NCBI RefSeq assembly: GCF_900637055.1
Contig: NZ_LR134338.1
Coordinates: 2,614,001 to 2,678,000, forward strand
Source: Brevibacillus brevis
GTDB lineage: Bacteria > Bacillota > Bacilli > Brevibacillales > Brevibacillaceae
DNA: 64,000 bases
Reading direction: 5' to 3'
A program made the position numbers and the translations under genes. This document shows, one piece after another, positions 1 through 8,081 of this stretch (position 1 is its first letter; every line of letters starts with the position of its first letter). The notes under the pieces were generated by a model, which had not been told where the DNA came from, searched no databases, and was given only the letters and a program-made list of their open reading frames with translations.

Positions 1-2
1 TG

Positions 3-875
3 ATCGTAGCGACACCAGGAAGACTGTTGGAACTGATTGAGCAACGCAAGCTAAAGGTCCATGAAGTGAAGACGGTTGTTGTCGACGAGGCAGACCGGAT
101 GCTGGATGCGGGCTTCGGCAAGCCAGTTCAAGAGGTCATGAAAAAAACACTGCGTGATACACAACGTCTGTTATTCTCAGCGACAATCGCAGAGGAAGTC
201 GTGCATACGGCTGAAATTTTTACAAAAGATGCAGCTGTTATTCGTGCAGCAGCACCAGAAGGAGCCGCAGGAGTAGCACATATGTATTTGGTCACCGATC
301 CACGCAAAAAGGTGGACACGCTTCGTCGTTTGTTGCGCCTCGTGAATGTACGCTCCTCGATTGTTTTTGTCAATCAAATCGAAAAAGTGGACGAGATTGT
401 CTCGAAGCTCAACTACCACCATTTGCCGTGCAGACTCCTGCACCGTGATGCTACGAAAGAAGATCGTGCCCGCACCCTGCAACAATTCCGGGATGGAGCA
501 TTTCCTGTGTTGATTACGACAGATGTATCGGCACGTGGTATTGATATTCCAGGTGTGGAATGTATTGTTCATTACGATCCTGCATCGGATGCTGACACGT
601 ACATTCATCGCAGTGGCCGAACTGGGCGTATGGGGCGTGCCGGACTGGTATTTTCGATCATTACGGCACAGGAACGGTTCATCATCCAAAAATTTTCCAA
701 GCAAACAGGCTTGCCTATTGCTGAAAAATTCATGGCGCACGGAGCACTCGAAGATCCGCGGCCTGTACGAAAGCCCGAGCCAGCACAAAGGTCAGGCGCT
801 CTAGCCAAAAATGCGAGCCCTGCAAAACGGAATCAAAATCGTGCACATAAGAAGGGCAGCTTTGGAACAAAGTAG
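3..875 (+). CDS. DEAD-box ATP-dependent RNA helicase, 3' part (5' end outside window)
   Basis: Partial gene: the reading frame is open from the first bases of the window and about 290 residues are visible. It unwinds or remodels RNA using ATP in the cytoplasm. Visible motifs in order are ATPGRLLELI (motif Ib), VDEADRMLD (Walker B, DEAD variant), LFSAT (motif III), a RecA-2 domain with VLITTDVSARGIDIPG (motif V) and HRSGRTGRMG (motif VI). The C-terminal tail is short, basic and rich in Ala/Lys/Asn, as in RNA-binding tails of the CshA/CshB/RhlE type. The Q motif and Walker A lie upstream of the window, so the paralogue cannot be named. A small gene follows 36 bases later. Confidence 0.95.
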   Translation: MVATPGRLLELIEQRKLKVHEVKTVVVDEADRMLDAGFGKPVQEVMKKTLRDTQRLLFSATIAEEVVHTAEIFTKDAAVIRAAAPEGAAGVAHMYLVTDPRKKVDTLRRLLRLVNVRSSIVFVNQIEKVDEIVSKLNYHHLPCRLLHRDATKEDRARTLQQFRDGAFPVLITTDVSARGIDIPGVECIVHYDPASDADTYIHRSGRTGRMGRAGLVFSIITAQERFIIQKFSKQTGLPIAEKFMAHGALEDPRPVRKPEPAQRSGALAKNASPAKRNQNRAHKKGSFGTK

Positions 876-911
876 GACAAGAAGTACACAACTTGTCTGC
901 AGGAGGTTTCC

Positions 912-1067
912 ATGCGCAAAGATCGGTTATATGAAGAGGATTTGCTGGTAAATGGCACAGTTGGTGGAGAAGTTCTGACGAAACACGAACGGCAAGTGCT
1001 GCGCCAGGAAGCAGGGGAACTGAAGGAAAAGATGGAACAGGCGAAACAAGAGCCGATTGCAGAATGA
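912..1067 (+). CDS. small hypothetical protein, 51 aa
   Basis: A short frame starting ATG at 912 directly after a textbook AGGAGGT ribosome site at 901-907. The product is charged (many Glu/Lys/Arg) with no membrane segment; the second half (VLRQEAGELKEKMEQAKQE) should be helical. It follows the helicase by 36 bases and precedes a strong rho-independent terminator, so it is probably co-transcribed with the helicase. I do not recognise a family. The strong ribosome site is the main reason to believe it is translated. Confidence 0.6.
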   Translation: MRKDRLYEEDLLVNGTVGGEVLTKHERQVLRQEAGELKEKMEQAKQEPIAE

Positions 1068-1076
1068 ATGACGAAG

Positions 1077-1124
1077 AAGAGCAGGGAGAATCCGTGGAGT
1101 CTACGGATGCCCTGCTCTTTTTTC
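1077..1124 (+). terminator. rho-independent terminator after helicase/small protein
   Basis: Arms AAGAGCAGGG (1077-1086) and CCCTGCTCTT (1110-1119) pair perfectly, an inner TCCGT/ACGGA pair extends the stem, and a T tract follows. It overlaps the 3' end of the convergent kinase gene, so it may stop transcription from both sides. Confidence 0.8.
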
Positions 1125-1943
1125 TTGGTAGTGGATCAAATAGCGGTCCAGCTCCATTAGCCAATCATGTACGCTTTCATAAGGGGCGTCCATTTGTAAC
1201 AAGCGCCGTATCATCATGTGAATGGAAGGGGATAAAGTGAGCTCTTCTTCCCAGCTTTTTTCAGGTGCGTCCGGTTCCGATTCGTACCCGGAATAGAGCA
1301 AGAATAAAAAGAAATGTCCCAATGCGTACAAATCACTGGATGGAGCAACTTCTCGCTTCAATTGTTTTTCAGACGGGTAGGCGGAAAGGGCATCAGCCGT
1401 GTAAGTCGGGCGATCACCAATGAACCGAGCGAGGCCAAAATCAATCAGGTACGGCTTGTCCTCTTTCCAGATGACGTTGGGGATGCGTACGTCGCGGTGA
1501 ATCACATTTTGCTCATGGAGGTAGGCCACGAGTTCCCCGATTTGGCGGATCCATTTGGCGCATTTTTGCTCATCCGCCACGATGTTTTGATCAAACAACA
1601 TGTCTTCGAGTGTCGGGCCTGCTATATAAGTCATGACCATAAACGAGTCTTGCCGATAAGTGAAAGAATCCAGACAGCGGGGGATTTGCGGATGCGAGAG
1701 GGACATCAGCACCTTTTTTTCATACGCTTGCATGGCTTCTCCTTTTGGCGTATGACGCAGGCTTGGTTTCACTTGTTTCAGCACGACCTGATTACCTGTA
1801 GGGTTGTGAGTAGCGAGATATGCGATCCCGTAGCTTCCCATCCCTAGTACTTTTGTTATTTTATACTGTCCTGCCAAGTGGCCGGGCTGATATGGTTTAT
1901 CGCGTATCGTTTCGTTCCACCATGACTTCATACGAGTCCACAT
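1101..1943 (-). CDS. small eukaryotic-type serine/threonine protein kinase
   Basis: Soluble protein kinase of about 280 residues, covering little more than the catalytic domain. Visible elements: glycine loop LGMGSYG (33-39), ATP lysine K56, alpha-C Glu in AYEKK, catalytic loop HRDVRIPN (149-156), DFG at 168-170. The usual Lys two residues after the catalytic Asp is Arg (DVR), a conservative change. There is no transmembrane segment and no PASTA repeats, so this is not PrkC; it is closer to short soluble Bacillales kinases such as YrzF/YbdM. The start at 1943 (MWTRMK) is chosen because a GGAGGAGGGG site lies just upstream (1955-1964); an upstream in-frame start at 2006 would leave that site inside the gene. 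It diverges from the DUF3900-like gene. Confidence 0.88.
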   Translation of the reverse strand: MWTRMKSWWNETIRDKPYQPGHLAGQYKITKVLGMGSYGIAYLATHNPTGNQVVLKQVKPSLRHTPKGEAMQAYEKKVLMSLSHPQIPRCLDSFTYRQDSFMVMTYIAGPTLEDMLFDQNIVADEQKCAKWIRQIGELVAYLHEQNVIHRDVRIPNVIWKEDKPYLIDFGLARFIGDRPTYTADALSAYPSEKQLKREVAPSSDLYALGHFFLFLLYSGYESEPDAPEKSWEEELTLSPSIHMMIRRLLQMDAPYESVHDWLMELDRYLIHYQEKRAGHP

Positions 1944-2053
1944 TGTCTGATTTTCCCCTCCTCCCTTCATCTTATCATGATTTGAAAAAGCTGACCTTTT
2001 TTTCAATAGGTTTGCTATAATCAGTTCGTTACATGCAGACAGGAGCGAAGGGT

Positions 2054-3169
2054 ATGAATTTTACAATTGACTGGTTATCCTTTTATCTAATGGAACAGCC
2101 TGAAGAAGAGGATGGCATAAAACAAGTGCGGATGACGCGCTATTTGGGCCATGATGAATATCTGAGAAGCGAGTTGAAAGATTTTCTCGATGGGGAATTC
2201 GCCCGGATTGCGAAAAGAAAAGTCGAGATGAATCCGAGGACAGAAGGCACGCCGACAAAACTGGGTCAATTTGTGCTGGAGCCAGGACATCCATTGGACT
2301 CGAACCCCAACTATGCCCTCTTGAATCGATTGTTGGCAGCAGAAACGCCAGGGGAGAGCAAGGAGCCCTGTCAGGAGTTGATTCAGTCGTATTTGCGAAC
2401 CTCTCAGGTGAGAGGCGGGGTCATGATTGTGGTGCGGACGAGGCTAGAGCTTATTGATGAGCGCTATGTCTTTATTTTAAAATGCGATTTCGAACAAAAA
2501 ACAGCGGTCATCACAGATGAGAAGAGCCTTATATCGAATGTACGCATGGCGATCAATGCCAAAAACATGAAATCACTGATGTATCCGTACATGATCGAAT
2601 CTGGGATGAATGACCCGTATCATGTGAAGATCCATCAGTTCTCCCACGCGCGGTATTTCGAGGAATTTCTGCGTTTTATCGAGTATCCGCAAACGATGAC
2701 GCAGATCGTCTCTGAAGAAGTCATTTCATTGGCGAGACAGCACATCGAATATACGTATCCCGAAGAGTCTGAAGAGCGGATACGGGAAGAGGAATCGATT
2801 GAACTCATTGCGGCAAGTCCGAAGCGGGAGCTCGCAGAAAAATGGGAGCATGAGACCGTAATGGAAGCGATGCAAATCATTACGGATCGCCAACCAGAGG
2901 TCGAGCTGAAGTTCAAGCTGGATCATATGCAGATCCGCACATTATTGGCAGATTACGGTACCAGCCTGCATATCGCTAAAGTAAACGGGCGTTATTTGGT
3001 GTTATTAGAAGGCGAGCAGCTACAGTTCGAGCGTGGCATGTCCCCTGTTGAGTTTTTAAAGCCTAAGGCATTGGCAGACATCGTGAAAGAAATCGAAGAG
3101 CGAAGCCAAAACGTTGCGTATACCCCAGTGAGCACGCCGACGGAGGACGACGATAGTCCACCTTGGTAA
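2054..3169 (+). CDS. DUF3900-like conserved hypothetical protein
   Basis: A 371-residue soluble, acidic protein. The start at 2054 (MNFTIDWLSFYL) follows the ribosome site AGGAGCGAAGGG; an in-frame ATG at 2033 has no such site. There is no signal peptide or membrane segment. The layout (N-terminal beta-rich segment, middle FILKCDFEQKTAVITDE, C-terminal acidic tail) resembles what I remember of the Bacillales DUF3900 family, whose function is unknown; this assignment is tentative. A loose likeness to nucleoid-associated YejK-type proteins in the middle part was also considered. Its stop codon overlaps the start region of the next gene, so the two are likely co-transcribed. Confidence 0.7.
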   Translation: MNFTIDWLSFYLMEQPEEEDGIKQVRMTRYLGHDEYLRSELKDFLDGEFARIAKRKVEMNPRTEGTPTKLGQFVLEPGHPLDSNPNYALLNRLLAAETPGESKEPCQELIQSYLRTSQVRGGVMIVVRTRLELIDERYVFILKCDFEQKTAVITDEKSLISNVRMAINAKNMKSLMYPYMIESGMNDPYHVKIHQFSHARYFEEFLRFIEYPQTMTQIVSEEVISLARQHIEYTYPEESEERIREEESIELIAASPKRELAEKWEHETVMEAMQIITDRQPEVELKFKLDHMQIRTLLADYGTSLHIAKVNGRYLVLLEGEQLQFERGMSPVEFLKPKALADIVKEIEERSQNVAYTPVSTPTEDDDSPPW

Positions 3170-3189
3170 TGAACGAAGGGAAGAGAGGG

Positions 3190-3783
3190 ATGGAGTTGGA
3201 TCGACAACGAAGAGTAAGCGGCCAAGAGCATAACATTTATCCGGTATTGCGTCATGCCTCCATGATCAGCAAGTACCCGGAGCGTTGGGTGGTGAAGGAG
3301 CATACGGCCGATACGTACGTACTGTACGCTCTAGATCAAGGGGAAGGATACGCATTGATAGAGAAGCGGATGTTGCAGGAAGCAGGCTGGACGAGCGAGC
3401 AGCTTCATTCCTACGCGATGGAAAACTTGCGAAAGCTTCCCTTTTCAATAAAGTCACAAGAGGTAGGAGGTCAGCGCATCCATTTTATTAGTCCGACAGA
3501 TGGATACGCGGCAAGTCGAATTTTGCTTGATTCATTTCTGGAGGAGATGGATCAGAAAAAGCAAGGAGACTCGCTTGGTGTCGCGATTCCGCATCAGGAT
3601 GTGCTGATTGTGGCGGATATGGCAGGAGAAGCTGGAGCCCACCTGTTAGCGCGTCTCACTTATGATTTTGCATCGAAAGGGCAAGTGCCGATTTCTGTCT
3701 TGCCCTTTTATTGGGAGGAAGGGGAATTGACCCCATTTCTCGTGGTGACGCACGACTCGGGTACGAAAATTGAAAGAAAGTAG
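3190..3783 (+). CDS. DUF1444 (YtpQ-like) family protein
   Basis: A 197-residue soluble protein, somewhat shorter than B. subtilis YtpQ. Features typical of DUF1444 as I remember it: N-terminal YPVLRH, a GEGYALIEKRMLQEAGWTSEQL segment, then LGVAIPHQDVLIVADM and a near C-terminal LARLTYDFASKGQVPIS. Function is unknown in the family. The ATG at 3190 (MELDRQ) follows the purine-rich GAAGGGAAGAGAGGG; an upstream ATG at 3169 overlapping the previous stop (TAATG) is an alternative. It is tightly linked to the DUF3900-like gene. Confidence 0.7.
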   Translation: MELDRQRRVSGQEHNIYPVLRHASMISKYPERWVVKEHTADTYVLYALDQGEGYALIEKRMLQEAGWTSEQLHSYAMENLRKLPFSIKSQEVGGQRIHFISPTDGYAASRILLDSFLEEMDQKKQGDSLGVAIPHQDVLIVADMAGEAGAHLLARLTYDFASKGQVPISVLPFYWEEGELTPFLVVTHDSGTKIERK

Positions 3784-3847
3784 AGCAAGCGCGGGGAGAG
3801 GTTTCCCGCGTTTTCTATACCGTAGGAAAATAGGAGGAAACCCTCGA

Positions 3848-4497
3848 ATGAAAAATTTCATGATTGGTCAATATGGAGGTATCCGAAGCCTGTCATTTTG
3901 GATAATCGCGTCGACTGGAGTGAATGGCGCTTTTATGATTCGCGAGACTATGTATGGGAGCATGTCTACACAGAAGCAGAGTTTCGATATCGCAGTGAGC
4001 AGCTGTTTGCGTGGTTGGCTGAGAAAGGCAAGGAGTTTCACTTCACGCCAGTCCTTGAATTCGATGCACTCAACCGATATGTGTATGAGACTGAATTTTT
4101 AGAATGCTTGCTGCAGAAATATCCAACGATCAAGCTCTGTCTCGATACCGGTCGATTATTCCTGCAAGAAAAAATCGACCCGTTTTTCGATGCGCGTCAT
4201 GTCATCCAAAAGTATGCGAAGTATGCGTGGAGCATTCATTTGAAGAGTATGAAGGTAACCGCTGATAAGGTTGAATTCGTTCACTTTCCCGTTCTTCCTG
4301 AATGTAAACCGGAAGCAGGGTGGGCTCCGATTGAGGACTACCTGACAATCATCCGGAAGGAAAACCCGCACGTAAAGATCATGTTCGAGCATCGTTCCGA
4401 CCAAGTGACAGATGAACAACTTGAGCGTTGCTATCGTTGGGTGAAGCAGCTCTTATCTGATCCTCATGAATCCACTTCCAGTAGTAACTCAATATAG
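3848..4497 (+). pseudogene. sugar-phosphate isomerase/epimerase, internal out-of-frame deletion
   Basis: A perfect AGGAGG site (3832-3837) and ATG (3848) open a frame reading MKNFMIGQYGG, the N-terminus I expect for a TIM-barrel sugar-phosphate isomerase/epimerase. That frame then turns into nonsense. The following bases in the +2-shifted frame read YPKPVILDNRVDW and continue as a coherent C-terminal half to the stop at 4497, with TPVLEFDALNRYVYE, KLCLDTGRLFLQEKIDP and IMFEHRSDQVTDEQLERCYRWV. Complete relatives, as I remember them, are about 280-290 residues, so roughly 80 residues between GQYGG and HYPKP appear to be deleted and the junction is out of frame. A translated C-terminal fragment from TTG 3898 is possible but lacks a ribosome site. 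Its 3' end overlaps the convergent gene by 34 bases. Confidence 0.7.
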
Positions 4498-5408
4498 CGT
4501 CCGGCATCTTGAATCAGCCAGTACGGGTACCTGGGACCGTGTATGTACAAGTCTGTGGCCGTTACGAGCATGGTCTTCACCCGTGTTTTATCACCCATTA
4601 ACTGCGCGCATACCCCCATCGTCATCCAAGGGTATAAATCACCAGTCTGAAACGTATCAAAATGCGGGAACGCGTCTGTGATCCTCTGGTAGAGCAGCGA
4701 GGCGGTATTGGCATCAGTCAAGCTGTAGACGATAGGAAATGCTTGGGAAGTGACGTCCGGATACCATTTTCGCCAGCCGGGGTACGTACGATCATACATT
4801 GCATACGACTTGCGAATCCGACTGTACATCCCATTGATGCCGAGCACGCAGGCTTTGGCGCGTGCAGCCGCTTCCTCGGCAGCCTCTACATTTCCGATCA
4901 ACGAAAATAAATACGAAGCATCTGCCAGCCCCTTAGCCACCTCGCAATTGTCCATCAAATATTTGACTCGATACGTATGCTTCGCCCAGGTCAGACCGTC
5001 CTTCTGTTGAAGGCGGGCAACTGCTTGGAGAAGGGACAAGAGTTTAGCGTGGTTGGCATGGAGCCAGTCCATACGTCCGGTTGCTCGTATCCATTCCGCA
5101 AGCAGGCTGAAATAAGTAGTGTGGTAGCTATCTTCGCTATCATTTGTGCCGGTATCGATTTCTCTGCCTTGTTCAAGACGAAAATCATTGATATAGCCGT
5201 CCGCATTCAGGTTTCGCAAATACCAATCGAGATGGCCTCGAACAGCCTCTACCTCTTTCATGCGGATGAGGGAAATGATTCCGAGGTTAGTAAAGTACGG
5301 ATTGATTTGATCACGTTTAGGGCTGAGGCGAAAGGTGCCGCTCGGCAATTGGCAGGATAGCAAAAAACTTGTTTGATTCAACGCCATTTCTTGCATCCAT
5401 TTTTCCAT
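4464..5408 (-). CDS. six-hairpin glycosidase-like protein
   Basis: A 314-residue soluble protein rich in Trp, Tyr and Asp, with repeated helical pairs such as LLAEWIRATGRMDWL and LLSLLQAVARLQQKDGLTWA, as in alpha/alpha-toroid (six-hairpin) glycosidases of the GH15/GH88/GH105 type. No signal peptide is seen. ATG 5408 follows a GGAGAGGAG site. Candidate acidic residues exist (DTGTNDSEDSYHT, DNCEVAKG) but I cannot assign a catalytic pair or substrate. Its neighbour on the opposite strand is a decayed sugar-phosphate isomerase, so both may come from a former carbohydrate pathway; this is inference. Confidence 0.6.
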   Translation of the reverse strand: MEKWMQEMALNQTSFLLSCQLPSGTFRLSPKRDQINPYFTNLGIISLIRMKEVEAVRGHLDWYLRNLNADGYINDFRLEQGREIDTGTNDSEDSYHTTYFSLLAEWIRATGRMDWLHANHAKLLSLLQAVARLQQKDGLTWAKHTYRVKYLMDNCEVAKGLADASYLFSLIGNVEAAEEAAARAKACVLGINGMYSRIRKSYAMYDRTYPGWRKWYPDVTSQAFPIVYSLTDANTASLLYQRITDAFPHFDTFQTGDLYPWMTMGVCAQLMGDKTRVKTMLVTATDLYIHGPRYPYWLIQDAGRYIELLLEVDS

Positions 5409-5429
5409 GGGGCTGATCTCCTCTCCAAG

Positions 5430-6485
5430 CTACGTGATTGCTGAGACGAGTTTGACTCCGTATTCGATCCATTGCAAGGAACGCACATAAGAATCACTGT
5501 CGATGGCAGGCAGTGAAGCAGGTTCTTTCACGACCTTGTGCCATTTTTCATCTCGAAACCAATCTACCCCATCTGCCGGATCGTGTCCATAATCAGCCCA
5601 TGCATCTTGAAGACGTGGGCTGTATATCTTCGGACTTCCTTCTAGCAGCTCATGTCCATCCAATCGTAGTTGGTACTCATCTTTTGTGGTGGAAGGAGTA
5701 TGATGAGGTGTGAACAAATGCGGCCAATAATCTGCTCGCGAGCCTGTATGAGGAATACGAGAGCAATAGGATACCATTTTTTCAAAGCGAAAAGGATCTT
5801 CAAACAATTGCTGATACAACGTTTTTCCGACCTGAATGCGGTTTCTGACGTCGGGAAAATGATGAACATTCAACCCGATCAAGCTCAGTCGGCGATCAGT
5901 AGGATGCGCTTTATAAGGAATGAGCACTTGATTCATCGAGAGAGCAGATTGGGCGACGAAAGCAAACGAAGCGAATATACGATTCAGTGTAAACGGCTTC
6001 TGTACGACACGTTGTTCGATATATTGCTGTTCGTTGACGATGAGTGCATGTGTAATGCGCGCACTGTCTTTGGATGTGAGGAACTCTTGCCAATACGATT
6101 GCATAAAGACTGAAACACCAAGTGGCTCCAAAAGCTTTGTTAAATCTGTCCCCGTTCGTTTCATCTCCGCATACAGTAGTAATTGCGCATAGGCATCGTG
6201 AAAAATCAGCCAGTTACATCTTTCCAAAAACCAAAAAAACGGCTCGATTGCCTGTGCATCCATGATAAGCGGTAGCCATTCTCCTTTTAAGTCGGTCATG
6301 TTCCACCCGCCATTTCGTGAGACCAGATGGGCCAATAACGCCCAGTGAACCTCTTGATGCTCAAGATAGAAGGCGAGGTATGCTTGTGTGCGGGTGACAT
6401 TGTTGCGATTGGCTTTGGTTGTTGCTTGTCTGATTTGAGCGATCAGGTGCTGCTCGTCAATTTTCGTTGCTGTCGGATCTTTCAT
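5430..6485 (-). CDS. DUF2515 (YppC-like) family protein
   Basis: A 351-residue protein matching the Bacillales DUF2515 family typified by B. subtilis YppC: NNVTRTQAYLAFYLEHQEVHWALLAHLVSRNGGWNMTDL near the N-terminus is the diagnostic stretch. Function is unknown. Start ATG 6485 (MKDPTATK) follows an AAGGAG site; a longer frame to 6533 would start inside the terminator of the upstream small gene, so it is rejected. The glycosidase-like gene follows 21 bases downstream on the same strand and is probably co-transcribed. Confidence 0.85.
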   Translation of the reverse strand: MKDPTATKIDEQHLIAQIRQATTKANRNNVTRTQAYLAFYLEHQEVHWALLAHLVSRNGGWNMTDLKGEWLPLIMDAQAIEPFFWFLERCNWLIFHDAYAQLLLYAEMKRTGTDLTKLLEPLGVSVFMQSYWQEFLTSKDSARITHALIVNEQQYIEQRVVQKPFTLNRIFASFAFVAQSALSMNQVLIPYKAHPTDRRLSLIGLNVHHFPDVRNRIQVGKTLYQQLFEDPFRFEKMVSYCSRIPHTGSRADYWPHLFTPHHTPSTTKDEYQLRLDGHELLEGSPKIYSPRLQDAWADYGHDPADGVDWFRDEKWHKVVKEPASLPAIDSDSYVRSLQWIEYGVKLVSAIT

Positions 6486-6518
6486 GGTTATGGGTAGCTC
6501 CTTGTTGTTTTCACATTG

Positions 6519-6550
6519 AAAAAGCAGGTCCACTGGGCGACCCGCTTTTT
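6519..6550 (-). terminator. rho-independent terminator, leftward
   Basis: Nearly symmetrical arms AAAAAGCAGGTC and GACCCGCTTTTT flank a short loop. Read on the minus strand it lies directly after the stop codon of the 46-residue gene and ends in a T run, separating that gene from the DUF2515 unit. Confidence 0.75.
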
Positions 6551-6552
6551 AC

Positions 6553-6693
6553 TCAACCAATCATTTCTAGTACGAGAAGCCGAACGAGTAGTTTTTCCTT
6601 GGCTTCCTCCCACGTATTCGCAAAAATGACAACGTGCTCCGATTGGAACTCCGTTTCAGCGACAAAAATCCCATCTTGTTCGTAGATGTTCAT
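6553..6693 (-). CDS. small hypothetical protein, 46 aa
   Basis: Minus-strand frame from ATG 6693, product beginning MNIYEQDGIFVAETEFQSE and ending LLVLEMIG. A ribosome site AAAGGA precedes the start with nine bases of spacing and a terminator follows the stop, which makes a real monocistronic gene likely. The protein is acidic with an amphipathic C-terminal helix (EEAKEKLLVRLLVLEM). No family recognised. Confidence 0.6.
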   Translation of the reverse strand: MNIYEQDGIFVAETEFQSEHVVIFANTWEEAKEKLLVRLLVLEMIG

Positions 6694-6794
6694 AGGTGAT
6701 CGTCCTTTCTGCTGCCTTTCAAGCATTGTATGCTATCATGTAAGAGATGATGCATCCAGTATGCTGGAAAATCATGAGAAGGGTGGCACCAAAC

Positions 6795-7103
6795 ATGATA
6801 GTAAAAGTGACAAAAGAGGCAGTAGAACGCATGGCCAGTACAGAAAAGCCCATTCGGATCAACGGTGAGCTAGTCGGTGGATGCGGTATGAATGTAGAGT
6901 ATGCGTTGTGGTGGGATACGCAAGGGCCAGAAGATGAAGTCTACCAGGTCGATTCTTTGACGTTTCTGATAGATCGCGAAACCATTGCTTATATCGGGTC
7001 TGACCTGCTTACGATTGATTATCGTGCGCAGCAAGGCTTCCGCATGGTTACGCCACAGCAAATTTTGGCCTATGGCCTTCAACTTAAAGAGCGCTGGAGC
7101 TAA
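6795..7103 (+). CDS. HesB/IscA-like family protein
   Basis: A 102-residue protein with the HesB/YfhF-type fold signature: VTKEAVERMAS at the N-terminus, GGCGMNVEYALWW, then FLIDRETIAYIGSDLLTIDY. Classical A-type iron-sulfur carriers hold three cysteines; only the Cys in GGCGM is present here, and the C-terminal CxC is missing, so an ordinary iron-sulfur carrier role is unlikely. This is the pattern of the Bacillales HesB-like proteins of unknown role. ATG 6795 (MIVKVTKEA) is preceded by AAGGGTGG; longer in-frame starts lack a site. It ends back-to-back with the convergent DUF441 gene. Confidence 0.75.
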   Translation: MIVKVTKEAVERMASTEKPIRINGELVGGCGMNVEYALWWDTQGPEDEVYQVDSLTFLIDRETIAYIGSDLLTIDYRAQQGFRMVTPQQILAYGLQLKERWS

Positions 7104-7553
7104 TCACTTCGGGAGAAATTGCAAAATAAAGGCGAGAATCCCTGCTGCAATTAAGGGACCGACTGCAACACCGCGGAAAAAAGTGACACCAGCGATCGTA
7201 CCTAGCAGCAATCCAGTAACGATCAATGGATTTTGGGTCATCAAGACTGTTCCTTTTCCCGCTAGGTAAGCCACAAACATACCGACGGCGACGGCCAGTA
7301 ACGAATGCCAATTCGTAAAAATCTCCAAGATAGACGAAGGATTGATTTTGCCGCTTGCGAGCGGAGTCATGATGCCAATCGTCAGTATAATGATCCCGAG
7401 CTGTAGGCCATGCTGCTCGAGCAGCGGGAAATATCGGTCCAACGACAAGAGCCTCATTAAGAGAAGGATCGCAACTGCAATGGATACGGTTGCGTTGTTG
7501 CCGATGACACCGAGCGCCAGTAGTACCAGGAGGATGATAGAAATCCAGTCCAT
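7104..7553 (-). CDS. DUF441/UPF0756 integral membrane protein (YtwI-like)
   Basis: A 149-residue, almost wholly hydrophobic protein with four or five membrane spans, including IILLVLLALGVIGNN, LQLGIIILTIGIMTPLASGKI and GLLLGTIAGVTFFRGVAVGPLIAAGILAF. The GIMTPLASGKI and VGPLIAAGI stretches are characteristic of UPF0756 (B. subtilis YtwI). Function in the family is unknown. ATG 7553 is preceded only by a weak AAAGTGAG site. Confidence 0.85.
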   Translation of the reverse strand: MDWISIILLVLLALGVIGNNATVSIAVAILLLMRLLSLDRYFPLLEQHGLQLGIIILTIGIMTPLASGKINPSSILEIFTNWHSLLAVAVGMFVAYLAGKGTVLMTQNPLIVTGLLLGTIAGVTFFRGVAVGPLIAAGILAFILQFLPK

Positions 7554-7620
7554 ATGCGGGTTGGCTCACTTTCGTTTTTCTTAGTATATCCATGCTGCTG
7601 CGGCATGTGCCCGGGCAAGA

Positions 7621-7666
7621 AAAAAGAGATCGGCATGCACAAGAGTGCGAGTGCCGATCTCTTTTT
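7621..7666 (-). terminator. bidirectional rho-independent terminator
   Basis: A perfect 15-base-pair inverted repeat, arm AAAAAGAGATCGGCA (7621-7635) with TGCCGATCTCTTTTT (7652-7666), sits directly after the stop of the yfhH-like gene (minus strand). A/T runs on both sides let it work in either direction. Confidence 0.9.
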
Positions 7667-7667
7667 A

Positions 7668-7979
7668 CTAGTCGAACCACAGTTCCAGCATACCTACTGG
7701 AAAACCTGTCTGTTCGTCCGAATCAGGGAAACGTCCCCAAGCAAAGACGCCGTTGAAATAATCGATGGTAAACGGCTGATCGTAATCAGGCACGCTGTAT
7801 TTGCTGCCAATTCGGAACTCACCCGTTCCTAAATAGTACGATTTCGCCATAAAGTACTTTTGTGTAATGATCGCAAGCTGTGAGTGATCACCAAGCTTCT
7901 TTTTTTCTTTCGCTTCTACGTGCAGGCGCTCCATTTCCTCCTGCAGCTCGGCGAGTGTCATCTGACTGTACAAACGCAA
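7668..7979 (-). CDS. yfhH: YfhH family protein (DUF1811)
   Basis: A 103-residue protein that aligns from memory with B. subtilis YfhH: YSQMTLAELQEEMERL at the start, KYFMAKSYYLGTGEFRIG in the middle, IDYFNGVFAWGRF near the end. The fold has an N-terminal helical hairpin and a small SH3-like barrel; its role is unknown. The start is taken as TTG 7979 because a strong AAAGGGGG site precedes it and the spacing fits the family N-terminus; a longer frame to 8219 would cross the divergent SDR gene. Confidence 0.85.
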   Translation of the reverse strand: MRLYSQMTLAELQEEMERLHVEAKEKKKLGDHSQLAIITQKYFMAKSYYLGTGEFRIGSKYSVPDYDQPFTIDYFNGVFAWGRFPDSDEQTGFPVGMLELWFD

Positions 7980-8081
7980 CGGACTGCCCCCTTTCCATAC
8001 AGGTATATTGTAGCAAAAGACAAGGGAAAAGGCGATGGATGCAGAATCCTCTAAGGTAACGAAAGGGGAGTCGTTTCGAAA

